Positions 35,650 to 43,554 of a stretch of DNA of 64,000 nt are shown here, piece by piece. Source of the DNA: Flavobacterium sp. ALD4 (GTDB lineage: Bacteria > Bacteroidota > Bacteroidia > Flavobacteriales > Flavobacteriaceae); contig NZ_PJBJ01000030.1 in the NCBI RefSeq assembly GCF_002836475.1, forward strand, positions 496,001 to 560,000, given 5' to 3'. The notes beneath the pieces are model-generated. The model had not been told where the DNA came from, searched no databases, and saw only the letters and a list, made by a program, of their open reading frames with translations. A program made the translations under genes and the position numbers. Position 1 is the stretch's first letter. Every line of letters starts with the position of its first letter.

Positions 35650-37698
35650 ATGAAAAAAACAATATATATACTATCAAGTCTATTTTTGACTTTAGTTTTG
35701 CAAGCACAAGTAATCCCGCAACCAAAACCTGCAGCTCCTCCGACAATTAAGATTGGTAAATCCAGTAATTTTGAGCTTAAGAACGGACTGAAAGTAATGG
35801 TAGTGGAAAATCACAAACTGCCTCGAGTAGCCTATAGCCTTAGCTTAGACAACATGCCTTATGCCGAAGGAGACAAAAAAGGAGTAGCTAACATTACCAG
35901 TCAACTTATCGGAAGCGGAACCACAAAAACATCAAAAGATGCCTTTAATGAAGAAGTTGATTTCTTAGGTGCAAATATAAATTTTAATTCAAATGGCGCT
36001 TATGCCAGCGGACTGTCTAAATATTCTGAGAGAATATTACAGTTAATGGCTGACGGCGCGCTTAATACCGTCTTTACCCAAGAAGAGTTTGATAAAATAA
36101 AAGCAAAGCTTCTAGAAGGACTAAAAACACAAGAAAAGAGTGTCGCTGCAGTTGCCGGACGAGTTGAAGATGTTTTAGCCTTTGGAGTAAGTCATCCTTC
36201 AGGAGAGTTTTTAAGCGCCGAAACCATTAACAAAGTCGCTTTAAAAGATGCCGTTACAAACTACAAAACTAATTTCGTTCCAGGAAATGCCTACTTGGTT
36301 ATTGTAGGAGATGTCAATACGAAAGAGGTAAAAAAAATGGTAGAGAAACTTTTTGGCTCATGGGCCAAAGGCATTGCCCCTCAGATCACATATCCTGATC
36401 CTAAAAACGTGCAACAATCACAAATTAATTTTGTAGATATGCCGAACGCAGTTCAGTCTGAAATCTCAGTAGTAAATACAATCAATTTAAAACTTACCGA
36501 CAAACAATATTTTGCTGCAATTTTAGCAAATCAGATTCTTGGCGGCGGCGGAGAAGGAAGATTATTTTTAAACTTACGTGAAAAACACGGATGGACATAC
36601 GGCGCTTATTCTAATGTAGGATTTGGTAAATATGTAGAAAAATTTCGTTCTTCAACATCAGTAAGAAATGCAGTAACAGACAGCTCTGTAGTTGAAATTT
36701 TAAGCGAATTAAAAAAAATCAGAACAGAATTAGTATCTGCTGATGACCTAAAAAACGCAAAAGCAAAATACATAGGCAACTTTGTAATGCAAATCCAAAA
36801 GCCAACTACGGTTGCACGTTATGCCTTAAATACAGAAATCTATAATTTGCCTTCTGATTTTTACGAAAACTACATTAAAAGCATAAATGCAGTAACTGTA
36901 GACGATATTAAAGATGTAGCTAATAAATATTTTCTGGCTGACAATATAAGAGTATTGGTTGTGGGTAAAGGATCTGAAGTAGCTCCCGCATTGGAGAAAC
37001 TAAAAATGCCAATGTTTTATTTTGATAAATACGGAACACCAATTGAAAAACCAGTTTTCAAAAAAGACATGCCAGCAGGCATAACTATTAAAAGTGTCTT
37101 AGACAACTACATAATTGCCATCGGTGGAGAAAAAGCTGTGAAAGCCGTAAAAACAATCTCTATGGTAGGTTCAACAGTAATACCTCAAGCGCCATCGCCT
37201 TTAACTTTTACTTCAAAAGCGGATGCAAAAGGAAAATTAAATGTAGAACTGGCAATGGGAACTATGAGCATGATGAAACAAGTAGTCAATGAAACTAGTG
37301 CTTATGTACTACAACAAGGACAACGAAAAGACTTTGAAGGGGATGAGTTAGCTGAAATGAAAAATAGTGCAGTCCTATTCGATGAATTACTACTTGCTAA
37401 AAAAGACGGCGTAACTCTTGCTGGTATCGAGACCATAAACGGCAAGGACACTTATGCTATTAAAGATGGTAAAACCACGCTCTATTATGATGTGACTACC
37501 GGTTTAAAACTCGCAGACGCGAAAACAATGGATCAAGGAGGCAAATCTATTACTCAAGTAACTAATTTCGCTGACTATAGAGAAGTTAAAGGCGTTAAAA
37601 TCCCTTTTAACATCATCCAGAACGTAGGCTTCGAATTGGATATCAAAATGTCTGAGGTGAAAATAAACGAAGGAGTAACCGATGCTGATTTTAAATAA
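35650..37698 (+). CDS. M16-family partner subunit (B2) with extra C-terminal domain
   Basis: 682 residues. A signal peptide (MKKTIYILSSLFLTLVLQAQ) is followed by an M16-like region to ~455 without HxxEH, the non-catalytic half of the pair (R-Y motif region GGGGEGRLFLNLREKHGWTYGAYS about 297-320). Residues ~460-682 are an additional domain of repeating beta-type sequence (KAVKTISMVGS, YAIKDGKTTLYYDVTTGLK, EVKGVKIPFNI) resembling outer-membrane lipoprotein-sorting/LolA-like folds. The domain is missing in B1. Confidence 0.92.
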   Translation: MKKTIYILSSLFLTLVLQAQVIPQPKPAAPPTIKIGKSSNFELKNGLKVMVVENHKLPRVAYSLSLDNMPYAEGDKKGVANITSQLIGSGTTKTSKDAFNEEVDFLGANINFNSNGAYASGLSKYSERILQLMADGALNTVFTQEEFDKIKAKLLEGLKTQEKSVAAVAGRVEDVLAFGVSHPSGEFLSAETINKVALKDAVTNYKTNFVPGNAYLVIVGDVNTKEVKKMVEKLFGSWAKGIAPQITYPDPKNVQQSQINFVDMPNAVQSEISVVNTINLKLTDKQYFAAILANQILGGGGEGRLFLNLREKHGWTYGAYSNVGFGKYVEKFRSSTSVRNAVTDSSVVEILSELKKIRTELVSADDLKNAKAKYIGNFVMQIQKPTTVARYALNTEIYNLPSDFYENYIKSINAVTVDDIKDVANKYFLADNIRVLVVGKGSEVAPALEKLKMPMFYFDKYGTPIEKPVFKKDMPAGITIKSVLDNYIIAIGGEKAVKAVKTISMVGSTVIPQAPSPLTFTSKADAKGKLNVELAMGTMSMMKQVVNETSAYVLQQGQRKDFEGDELAEMKNSAVLFDELLLAKKDGVTLAGIETINGKDTYAIKDGKTTLYYDVTTGLKLADAKTMDQGGKSITQVTNFADYREVKGVKIPFNIIQNVGFELDIKMSEVKINEGVTDADFK

Positions 37699-37716
37699 TT
37701 AAATCCTAGAATAATA

Positions 37717-37748
37717 AACAAAGGCTGTCTTTTAAGGCAGCCTTTGTT
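37717..37748. terminator. Bidirectional terminator (M16 gene / EamA gene)
   Basis: 15-base arms (37717-37731, 37734-37748) with one G-U pair and a 2-base gap as loop; A/T-rich on both sides. Confidence 0.85.
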
Positions 37749-37784
37749 GTTACATAAAGAGTCTATATAGCAAAGTCACTGCAT

Positions 37785-38669
37785 TTAATTAGTAACTATT
37801 TTATTTTTCTTAGCAGATAGATATACTCCGATCAAAATTATAAAAGCACCTACAAATTGTACCGGCGTTAGCATTTCATTATCCAACAATCCCCAGAAGA
37901 AGGCGACTACCGGAATCAAATAAGTCACCGAGGTTGCAAAAACCGGCGAAGACATCTGTATCAGTTTAAAGAAAACAATATTGGCAATTCCCGTTCCCAG
38001 AACCCCTAAAATCATAATAAACACAACTGCATGTTGTACTTTTTCAACATGTATCACTTCAGAAAAACCACTGAAGTATAATATCGCTAAAGAAGGAAAA
38101 AGCAATACCAGAAAATTACCGGTTGTGATACTAACCGGACTCAAATCTGATAAGAATTTTTTGATTAAGTTGACATTTATCGCATAACAAATCGAAGCGA
38201 TAATGACTAAAATAGCGTAATAGTAATTCTGATTCGGATGATTCATTGCTCCATTGAAAACTAAAAGTAAGCTTCCCACAAGCCCGATAAAAACACCCCA
38301 AACCTGTCTTCTTTCAAAACCAACACCAAAAACTAACGCACCCAAAATTAAGGTATTTAAGGGCGTCAAAGAGTTTAATATGGACGTTACGGAACTGTCA
38401 ATTTCAGTTTGCGCTATGGCAAAAAGAAATGCTGGAACGAAAGTCCCAAACATCGAAGTCATCGCAATGAATTTCCATTTTTCTTTTGGAATCTTTGACA
38501 AACTTTTGAAACCAATCAGCAATAAAAAAATAGCAGCAAAAATGATTCGTAAGGAACCGACTTGTAAAGCCGATAATCCAATCAATCCTTTTTTAATTAA
38601 AATAAAGGAACTTCCCCAAATCAAGGCAAGTCCTACTAAATAAATCCATTTCAATTGCTTCGATTCCAT
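37785..38669 (-). CDS. EamA/DMT-family transporter
   Basis: 294-residue inner-membrane protein with ten predicted helices in two EamA repeats (about 8-138 and 152-287), e.g. GLALIWGSSFILIKKGL at the start of the first and FVGAFIILIGVYLSAKK at the end of the second. The family exports amino acids and other metabolites; the substrate cannot be told. Confidence 0.92.
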   Translation of the reverse strand: MESKQLKWIYLVGLALIWGSSFILIKKGLIGLSALQVGSLRIIFAAIFLLLIGFKSLSKIPKEKWKFIAMTSMFGTFVPAFLFAIAQTEIDSSVTSILNSLTPLNTLILGALVFGVGFERRQVWGVFIGLVGSLLLVFNGAMNHPNQNYYYAILVIIASICYAINVNLIKKFLSDLSPVSITTGNFLVLLFPSLAILYFSGFSEVIHVEKVQHAVVFIMILGVLGTGIANIVFFKLIQMSSPVFATSVTYLIPVVAFFWGLLDNEMLTPVQFVGAFIILIGVYLSAKKNKIVTN

Positions 38670-38878
38670 ACTTGCTAGTTTGCCCCAAAATTGTAATAAT
38701 TTTATGAATTAGCTCTGTTTTTTTTTAAGTAATTTTATTTCTAATCAAAAAATTGGCTAAAACACTTAAAATCAAATAATACGGATTTTCTAAAACAAAT
38801 CGCTACCATAGCTTTCAGCTAATCGTTTATTGGCAATCAAAAAAAAGTAAGGAGAAAATCTCAAAAGCAAAAACAAAA

Positions 38879-39160
38879 ATGGGAATACAAGCCCCACAGA
38901 CAAAAAAACAATCTACTGCCGAACACCTATAAACGGGTACTTTTTCAGTCGAAAGAATTATTTATACTATAGGTAGCGCTAAAACAATCCACGAAGAGTT
39001 AACGGATCTTGACGAGGTACAAAGTGCTACGCTGGATTCAAATACGAAATCAGCAACGGTTACTGCGGACAAAACGGTACAAACACCCGAAAGATTAACT
39101 AAAATGGTTCAAGCAACCGGAGACTGTAAAACCTGGACGGTTTACAATATTGAATCATAA
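38879..39160 (+). pseudogene. Decayed heavy-metal-associated (HMA) domain protein
   Basis: One frame from ATG 38879 to TAA 39158 is interrupted by a single TAA at 38930. After it comes an HMA-like pattern: VERIIYTIGSAKTIHEELTD, then VQSATLDSNTKSATVTADKT and LTKMVQATGD. The metal-binding Cys residues expected at the first loop are Tyr and Ser here, so metal binding is lost as well. The upstream 38670-38878 stretch holds only the promoter region of the EamA gene and AT-rich sequence. Confidence 0.6.
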
Positions 39161-39180
39161 GTAACCAACGTTAATCCAAA

Positions 39181-39213
39181 ACAAAAGGATCCGCCAGTGG
39201 CGGATCCTTTTGT
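39181..39213. terminator. Terminator between the HMA relic and gldD
   Basis: Perfect 15-bp stem ACAAAAGGATCCGCC/GGCGGATCCTTTTGT with a 3-base loop, T-rich tail on plus and A-rich start giving a T-run on minus. Confidence 0.93.
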
Positions 39214-39238
39214 TTTTATATACATTTAAATTTTCAAC

Positions 39239-39832
39239 TTACTTCCACTTCAAAGTTTCCATCAAACGCTGCATATCATTTTTAATATAACTCGCGGCAG
39301 GCATAATAGAATCAAAGTTGGGTTTAGCATAAAAATAAACGGAGCCGGTAACGAAATGCTTCGTACTATCAGTCGCATAGAATTGCGAATTAGTTGCTGC
39401 ATTCCCATCTACTTGATAAAACATACCGTACACTTTTTTGGAAGGATTCAAAAAAGGCTGTTCTAATATATCATCGGCCTTTATAACGTGCTCATATGTC
39501 AATTTTTGAGCATCCCGCAATAAGGCATTGATATTATTATTAACGGGCTTGTAAGTCAAATAAATAGTCGCTTTCATTTTTGGATACGTAATCGTAAATC
39601 CGCACTCTTTTTCTCCTGTTATAACCGCTTCTGAATTCATCTCAAAACTAAAGGGACATTCATTTTCAAAAGCAGCGTATTTCGCAATCGGATAATCCAA
39701 GCGCAAGTAACTGGACGGTTTTGGAAAAACATCTTCCTTGCAACTTGAAAACAGGAACAACCCCATAAACACCATCACAAGTACCGCTATGGAAAAATAT
39801 TTTTTGTTATCCCGTTTCAAATTAAACATCAA
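39239..39832 (-). CDS. gldD: Gliding motility lipoprotein GldD
   Basis: 197-residue lipoprotein (lipobox ending FSSC, Cys31) needed for gliding motility and type IX secretion in Flavobacterium. Recognised from the YLRLDYP, CPFSFEMN and ATIYLTYKPV segments and by position after gldE. Its start overlaps the gldE end by 11 bases, so translation is likely coupled. Confidence 0.93.
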   Translation of the reverse strand: MMFNLKRDNKKYFSIAVLVMVFMGLFLFSSCKEDVFPKPSSYLRLDYPIAKYAAFENECPFSFEMNSEAVITGEKECGFTITYPKMKATIYLTYKPVNNNINALLRDAQKLTYEHVIKADDILEQPFLNPSKKVYGMFYQVDGNAATNSQFYATDSTKHFVTGSVYFYAKPNFDSIMPAASYIKNDMQRLMETLKWK

Positions 39833-41123
39833 CCGTTACTTTTATCTGTTTTATACGTTTTTTATCAACCGTCTCAATTGTGAACAAGCAATTTGCATAA
39901 GAGATTTTCTGACCTTTCATTGGGAAATTTCCTGATATTTCAAGAATAAATCCCGCTAGGGTTTCGGCTTCGCCTTTTCTTATCTCAAAAACTTCCTCGT
40001 TAACTTCCATAATTCTATAGAAATCCTTCAGATTTATTTTACCCTCAAAAAGATAATTTTTTTCGTCAATTTTCGTAAAATTGACATTGTCATCATCAAA
40101 CTCATCACTAATATCCCCAACAATTTCTTCAATGACATCTTCCAAAGAAACCAAACCAGAGGTCCCCCCGTATTCATCCACCACAATAGCAAGATGGCTT
40201 TTCATTCTTTGAAAGTCTTTTAGCAGATTATCTAATTTTTTATTCTCAGGAATAAAAAACGGCTCCCGTATTAAGGTGTTCCAAGCAAAATCTTCCTCAT
40301 CATCAAGATGACGCAATAAATCCTTAACAAACAAAACGCCTTCTATCTGGTCAATATTGTCCCGATAGACCGGAATTCTAGAATATCCTTTTTCGATGAT
40401 TTTCGAATAGATATCAGCAAAAGATTCCGTTATTTCTAAGGCAAAAATATCAATCCTCGGACTCATAACTTGCTTCGTATCCGTATTACCGAAAGTTACA
40501 ATTCCCATCAATATTTTTTGTTCTTCTAAAGAAGTTTCATCTGATGAAGTAAGCTCTAATGCTTGTGACAACTGATCAACTGAGAAATTTGTTTTTTGCT
40601 TCCCCAGTTTATTATGCAAATAGACTGTTGATTCCCGCATAGGAACGCTAATAGGTGAAAGCAATTTATCTAGTACTGCAACAGGGTAAGCAATCAATTT
40701 TGCAAACTTAATGTTGTTTCGGCTGGCGTATACTTTCGGTAGCACTTCGCCAAATAACAAAAGTAAAAAGGTAACCACTATTACTTCGACCGTGAACTTT
40801 AAAACAGGTGAGCTGATCGCAGAAAATATATCTTTCCCAATAAATGAAAATAAAATTACTACTCCGATATTGATAAAATTATTGGCCACAAGAAGGGTCG
40901 CTAAAAGTTTTTTAGGCCTATCGATTAGATCCGCGATAATTTTTCCTTTTGAAACATTTCCTTGTATTGTTTCGTCAATGTCTTGTTGCGACAAGGAAAA
41001 CAAGGCCACTTCGGCACCAGAAACTAATGCAGAGCAAAGAAGCAATACAAATATTCCAATAAAACCAAACACTAGATCCGTATCTAATGTATATGCGAAA
41101 CTCAAACTGGGCTCTGGGTCCAA
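39822..41123 (-). CDS. gldE: Gliding motility-associated protein GldE (CNNM/CorC-like)
   Basis: 433 residues: an N-terminal CNNM-type membrane domain (about 15-200), two CBS domains (about 215-340, MSPRIDIFALE and IVVDEYGGTSGLVSLEDVIEEIVGDI) and a C-terminal CorC/HlyC domain (to the end). GldE supports gliding by acting with GldD. Second to last gene of mutY-ssb-gldE-gldD. Confidence 0.94.
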   Translation of the reverse strand: MDPEPSLSFAYTLDTDLVFGFIGIFVLLLCSALVSGAEVALFSLSQQDIDETIQGNVSKGKIIADLIDRPKKLLATLLVANNFINIGVVILFSFIGKDIFSAISSPVLKFTVEVIVVTFLLLLFGEVLPKVYASRNNIKFAKLIAYPVAVLDKLLSPISVPMRESTVYLHNKLGKQKTNFSVDQLSQALELTSSDETSLEEQKILMGIVTFGNTDTKQVMSPRIDIFALEITESFADIYSKIIEKGYSRIPVYRDNIDQIEGVLFVKDLLRHLDDEEDFAWNTLIREPFFIPENKKLDNLLKDFQRMKSHLAIVVDEYGGTSGLVSLEDVIEEIVGDISDEFDDDNVNFTKIDEKNYLFEGKINLKDFYRIMEVNEEVFEIRKGEAETLAGFILEISGNFPMKGQKISYANCLFTIETVDKKRIKQIKVTVDV

Positions 41124-41146
41124 ATTAAAAAAGATTAGTTAAACAA

Positions 41147-41587
41147 TCAGAATGGCAAATCATTGATAGGCAAGACATTATTTTGTGGGTCAAAGTTAGT
41201 ATTTTTTGTGGATTCCGAACTGTCAATTTGTTTGTTGTTTTCACCAGCTTTCTTCGTTGACAAAAAGGTAAACTCCGTGACTTGAATTTCAGAGGTGTGC
41301 TTTGTCGTCCCATCCTCTGTCTGCCATTGACGGGATTTAATACGTCCCTCTACATATATTTTATCACCTTTTGATAAATGTTTTTCACAGATTTCGGCCG
41401 CTTTATTGCGCACAACCAGATTGTGCCACTCCGTAGAAGTGATTTTTTCGTTCGTCGTTTTGTTAATATAGACTTCGTTTGTGGCTAATTGGAATCTGCC
41501 GATACAATTTCCCCCATCAAAATAATGCATTTTTATTTCATCCCCAAGGTGCCCGATCAGCATAACCTTATTTAACGTTCCATTCAT
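41147..41587 (-). CDS. ssb: Single-stranded DNA-binding protein
   Basis: 146-residue SSB with an OB fold in the first ~105 residues (LNKVMLIGHLGDEIKMHYFDGGN, STEWHNLVV, VEGRIKSRQW) and an acidic C-terminal tip ending INDLPF that recruits repair partners. It lies between mutY and gldE, 50 and 23 bases apart, an arrangement conserved in Flavobacterium. Confidence 0.96.
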   Translation of the reverse strand: MNGTLNKVMLIGHLGDEIKMHYFDGGNCIGRFQLATNEVYINKTTNEKITSTEWHNLVVRNKAAEICEKHLSKGDKIYVEGRIKSRQWQTEDGTTKHTSEIQVTEFTFLSTKKAGENNKQIDSSESTKNTNFDPQNNVLPINDLPF

Positions 41588-41637
41588 GATATTAGGTGTC
41601 TATTTCAATCAAAGGTACATTTTTTTACATCTTGTTT

Positions 41638-42672
41638 TTATTCCTGTTCAATAAAGTTATGAATCACTATCGGGAATGGAAAAGTTTTCAAAACTTCGTT
41701 ACTTATTCCGTTTTCCACCGCTCCTTTAAGACTTACTTTCCAAAATTTAATATATAGGTGTTGATGCGATAACTTATGGATAATACTTTTCTCATTGCAT
41801 GACATTATACTGACCACCTCATTCTCGGCAAAATAATCCATTTGTATCTGTTCGGCAACATGATCAAACCCTTCTTCTTTGGCCGTTTCTATTAAAGGGA
41901 ACTCATATAGGTTCTGCCAAATCCCCTTGGCTATTCTCTTTTGAATTAGAGTATCTTCATTTTCGTCAGCAACAACCAAGTAATTAAAATAGCGCTTGCG
42001 CACTTTCAACTTCTTAGACTTCACCGGCAACTGACTCACTTTATTTTTCTGCAGTGCCGCACAACTACCGTTAAAGACACAAATACTACAATTTGGACTT
42101 TTAGGAACACATTGCAAAGCCCCAAACTCCATGATCGCCTGATTGAAAATAGCAGGATTGTCTTTTGGCATTAATTCAAAAGCCAGCGCCGAGAATTCCT
42201 TTTTGGCGGAAGCCAAAGCAATATCGGTTTCTACGTCAAAATAACGGGACAACACTCGAAACACATTACCGTCCACAACAGGAACCACCTCATCATAGGA
42301 AAAAGATGCAATCGCGGCAGCGGTATATTCCCCTACTCCTTTCAACTTCAACAATTCATTATAGGTAGCGGGAAAAATCCCTGACAATTCCCAAGCAACG
42401 TATTGAGCTGTTTTGTGCAGATTTCTAGCACGAGAGTAATAGCCTAGTCCCTGCCACAATTTTAACACCTCTTCCTCATTGGCTTCAGCCAAATCAAAAA
42501 CAGTGGGAAATGCAGCTGAAAAAGCTAAAAAATAAGGCGTACCTTGAACAACACGGGTTTGTTGAAGCATGATTTCGGAGAGCCAAATGTGGTAAGGATT
42601 GGTAGTACTTCGCCAAGGTAAATCCCTCTTGTTTCGTAAGTACCATTGTATAAGTGTATTAGAAAATCTCAT
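41638..42672 (-). CDS. mutY: A/G-specific adenine glycosylase MutY
   Basis: 344-residue repair enzyme removing adenine opposite 8-oxoguanine. It shows the helix-hairpin-helix LKGVGEYTAAAIASF with catalytic Asp in PVVDGNVFRVLSR (about 140-152), the iron-sulphur cluster cysteines CVPKSPNCSICVFNGSC (C-x6-C-x2-C-x5-C, about 193-209), and a C-terminal NUDIX-like domain. First gene of the gldD cluster, with a -7 box at 42690-42697. Confidence 0.96.
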   Translation of the reverse strand: MRFSNTLIQWYLRNKRDLPWRSTTNPYHIWLSEIMLQQTRVVQGTPYFLAFSAAFPTVFDLAEANEEEVLKLWQGLGYYSRARNLHKTAQYVAWELSGIFPATYNELLKLKGVGEYTAAAIASFSYDEVVPVVDGNVFRVLSRYFDVETDIALASAKKEFSALAFELMPKDNPAIFNQAIMEFGALQCVPKSPNCSICVFNGSCAALQKNKVSQLPVKSKKLKVRKRYFNYLVVADENEDTLIQKRIAKGIWQNLYEFPLIETAKEEGFDHVAEQIQMDYFAENEVVSIMSCNEKSIIHKLSHQHLYIKFWKVSLKGAVENGISNEVLKTFPFPIVIHNFIEQE

Positions 42673-42689
42673 TATTAATTATTTGTTTA

Positions 42690-42697
42690 CAAAAGTA
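42690..42697 (-). promoter_or_regulatory. -7 box for the mutY-ssb-gldE-gldD operon
   Basis: Minus-strand TACTTTTG, 17 bases before the mutY start. Confidence 0.5.
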
Positions 42698-42754
42698 AAA
42701 GTTTATGTGATTAAATTTTAATGAATTAGCTTGAATAATTGTTTTTTAAATTCA

Positions 42755-42762
42755 TATATTTG
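42755..42762 (+). promoter_or_regulatory. -7 box for the HU gene
   Basis: TATATTTG; a TTG lies 21 bases upstream (42731-42733). The start codon is 44 bases downstream. Confidence 0.65.
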
Positions 42763-42806
42763 CACACTCAAAAAAATGATTACAATATAATAAATAAGGA
42801 AAGAAA

Positions 42807-43097
42807 ATGACGAAAGCAGATATCGTAGCAAAAATTTCAGAAAAATTAGGTCTAGAAAAAGGTGATGTACAAGCAACAGTAGAGACTTTTATGAATGAAG
42901 TTAAAAATTCATTAGAAACTGGAGACAATGTTTATTTAAGAGGTTTCGGAAGTTTCATTGTGAAAACTAGAGCTGAAAAAACTGGAAGAAATATTTCCAA
43001 AAATACAACAATCAAAATTCCTGCACACAATATTCCTGCATTCAAACCAGCAAAAGTTTTTGTTGAAGGAGTAAAGATAAATAACGAAGCAAAGTAA
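42807..43097 (+). CDS. hup: HU-family DNA-binding protein
   Basis: 96-residue nucleoid protein with the HU/IHF fold: MTKADIVAKISEKLGLEKGDV, the LRGFGSFIVKTRAEKTGRN turn (about 45-63) and the PAHNIPAFKPAKVF end. HU rather than IHF judging from Bacteroidota context; the distinction is not certain. Confidence 0.95.
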   Translation: MTKADIVAKISEKLGLEKGDVQATVETFMNEVKNSLETGDNVYLRGFGSFIVKTRAEKTGRNISKNTTIKIPAHNIPAFKPAKVFVEGVKINNEAK

Positions 43098-43127
43098 AAT
43101 ATTAATTAATCATAAAATCGACACGAT

Positions 43128-43220
43128 ATGCCAAGTGGTAAAAAAAGAAAGAGACATAAGGTAGCAACTCACAAACGTAAAAAAAGAGCGAGAGCTAACC
43201 GTCACAAAAAGAAAAAGTAG
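43128..43220 (+). CDS. 30-residue very basic COX24/AURKAIP1-like ribosomal-type protein
   Basis: ATG at 43128, 30 residues, about two thirds Lys/Arg/His (begins MPSGKKRKRHKVATHK, ends RHKKKK). The pattern matches small AURKAIP1/COX24-domain proteins, whose mycobacterial relative bS22 sits on the small ribosomal subunit. It follows the HU gene by 30 bases and its stop codon lies inside the left arm of the terminator. A ribosomal role is inferred from family resemblance. Confidence 0.82.
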   Translation: MPSGKKRKRHKVATHKRKKRARANRHKKKK

Positions 43221-43242
43221 TTTTTAACTACTTTTTCTTTTT
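43206..43242 (+). terminator. Terminator overlapping the end of the small basic gene
   Basis: 17-base perfect arms (43206-43222 and 43226-43242) with a TTT loop and a T-run at the end. The left arm contains the last codons and the stop. Confidence 0.9.
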
Positions 43243-43554
43243 TAAAAGTTCATTGAAATCGAAAATTAGTATTCAGTCCTCAGTAATAAGTGTTCAGTTT
43301 ACTGACCACCTAAAATGGCGCACTGCCAGCTAGTTTTCTCCGGGTTCAATACCTGTTAAAATTATTGTTTAATCCATCCTAGCTTTAAGTTTGAGCTCAG
43401 AAAGTAGATTTTAGAAAATAGCAGGCAGAAAAAAGATTGTAGAAAATAGAGAATAAAAATTCTAACTCTAGTTGTCACATTCTATACTCTTGCTATATAT
43501 TCTCTATTCGATATTCTTTACTCTTTATTAAAAGTTTGGATAAAAATTTACAAC
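43243..43554 (+). other. AT-rich intergenic stretch before RNase G
   Basis: No gene seen. It holds low-complexity GAAAATAG-type sequence with an inverted piece (ATAGAGAATA near 43446 and TATTCTCTAT near 43499) that could fold, probably the leader of the RNase G gene. No clear TAnnTTTG box was identified. Confidence 0.5.

Noticed and set aside
43300-43370. GGGTTCAAT-type tRNA-like signal
   Set aside because: No cloverleaf, acceptor pairing or anticodon arm could be drawn.
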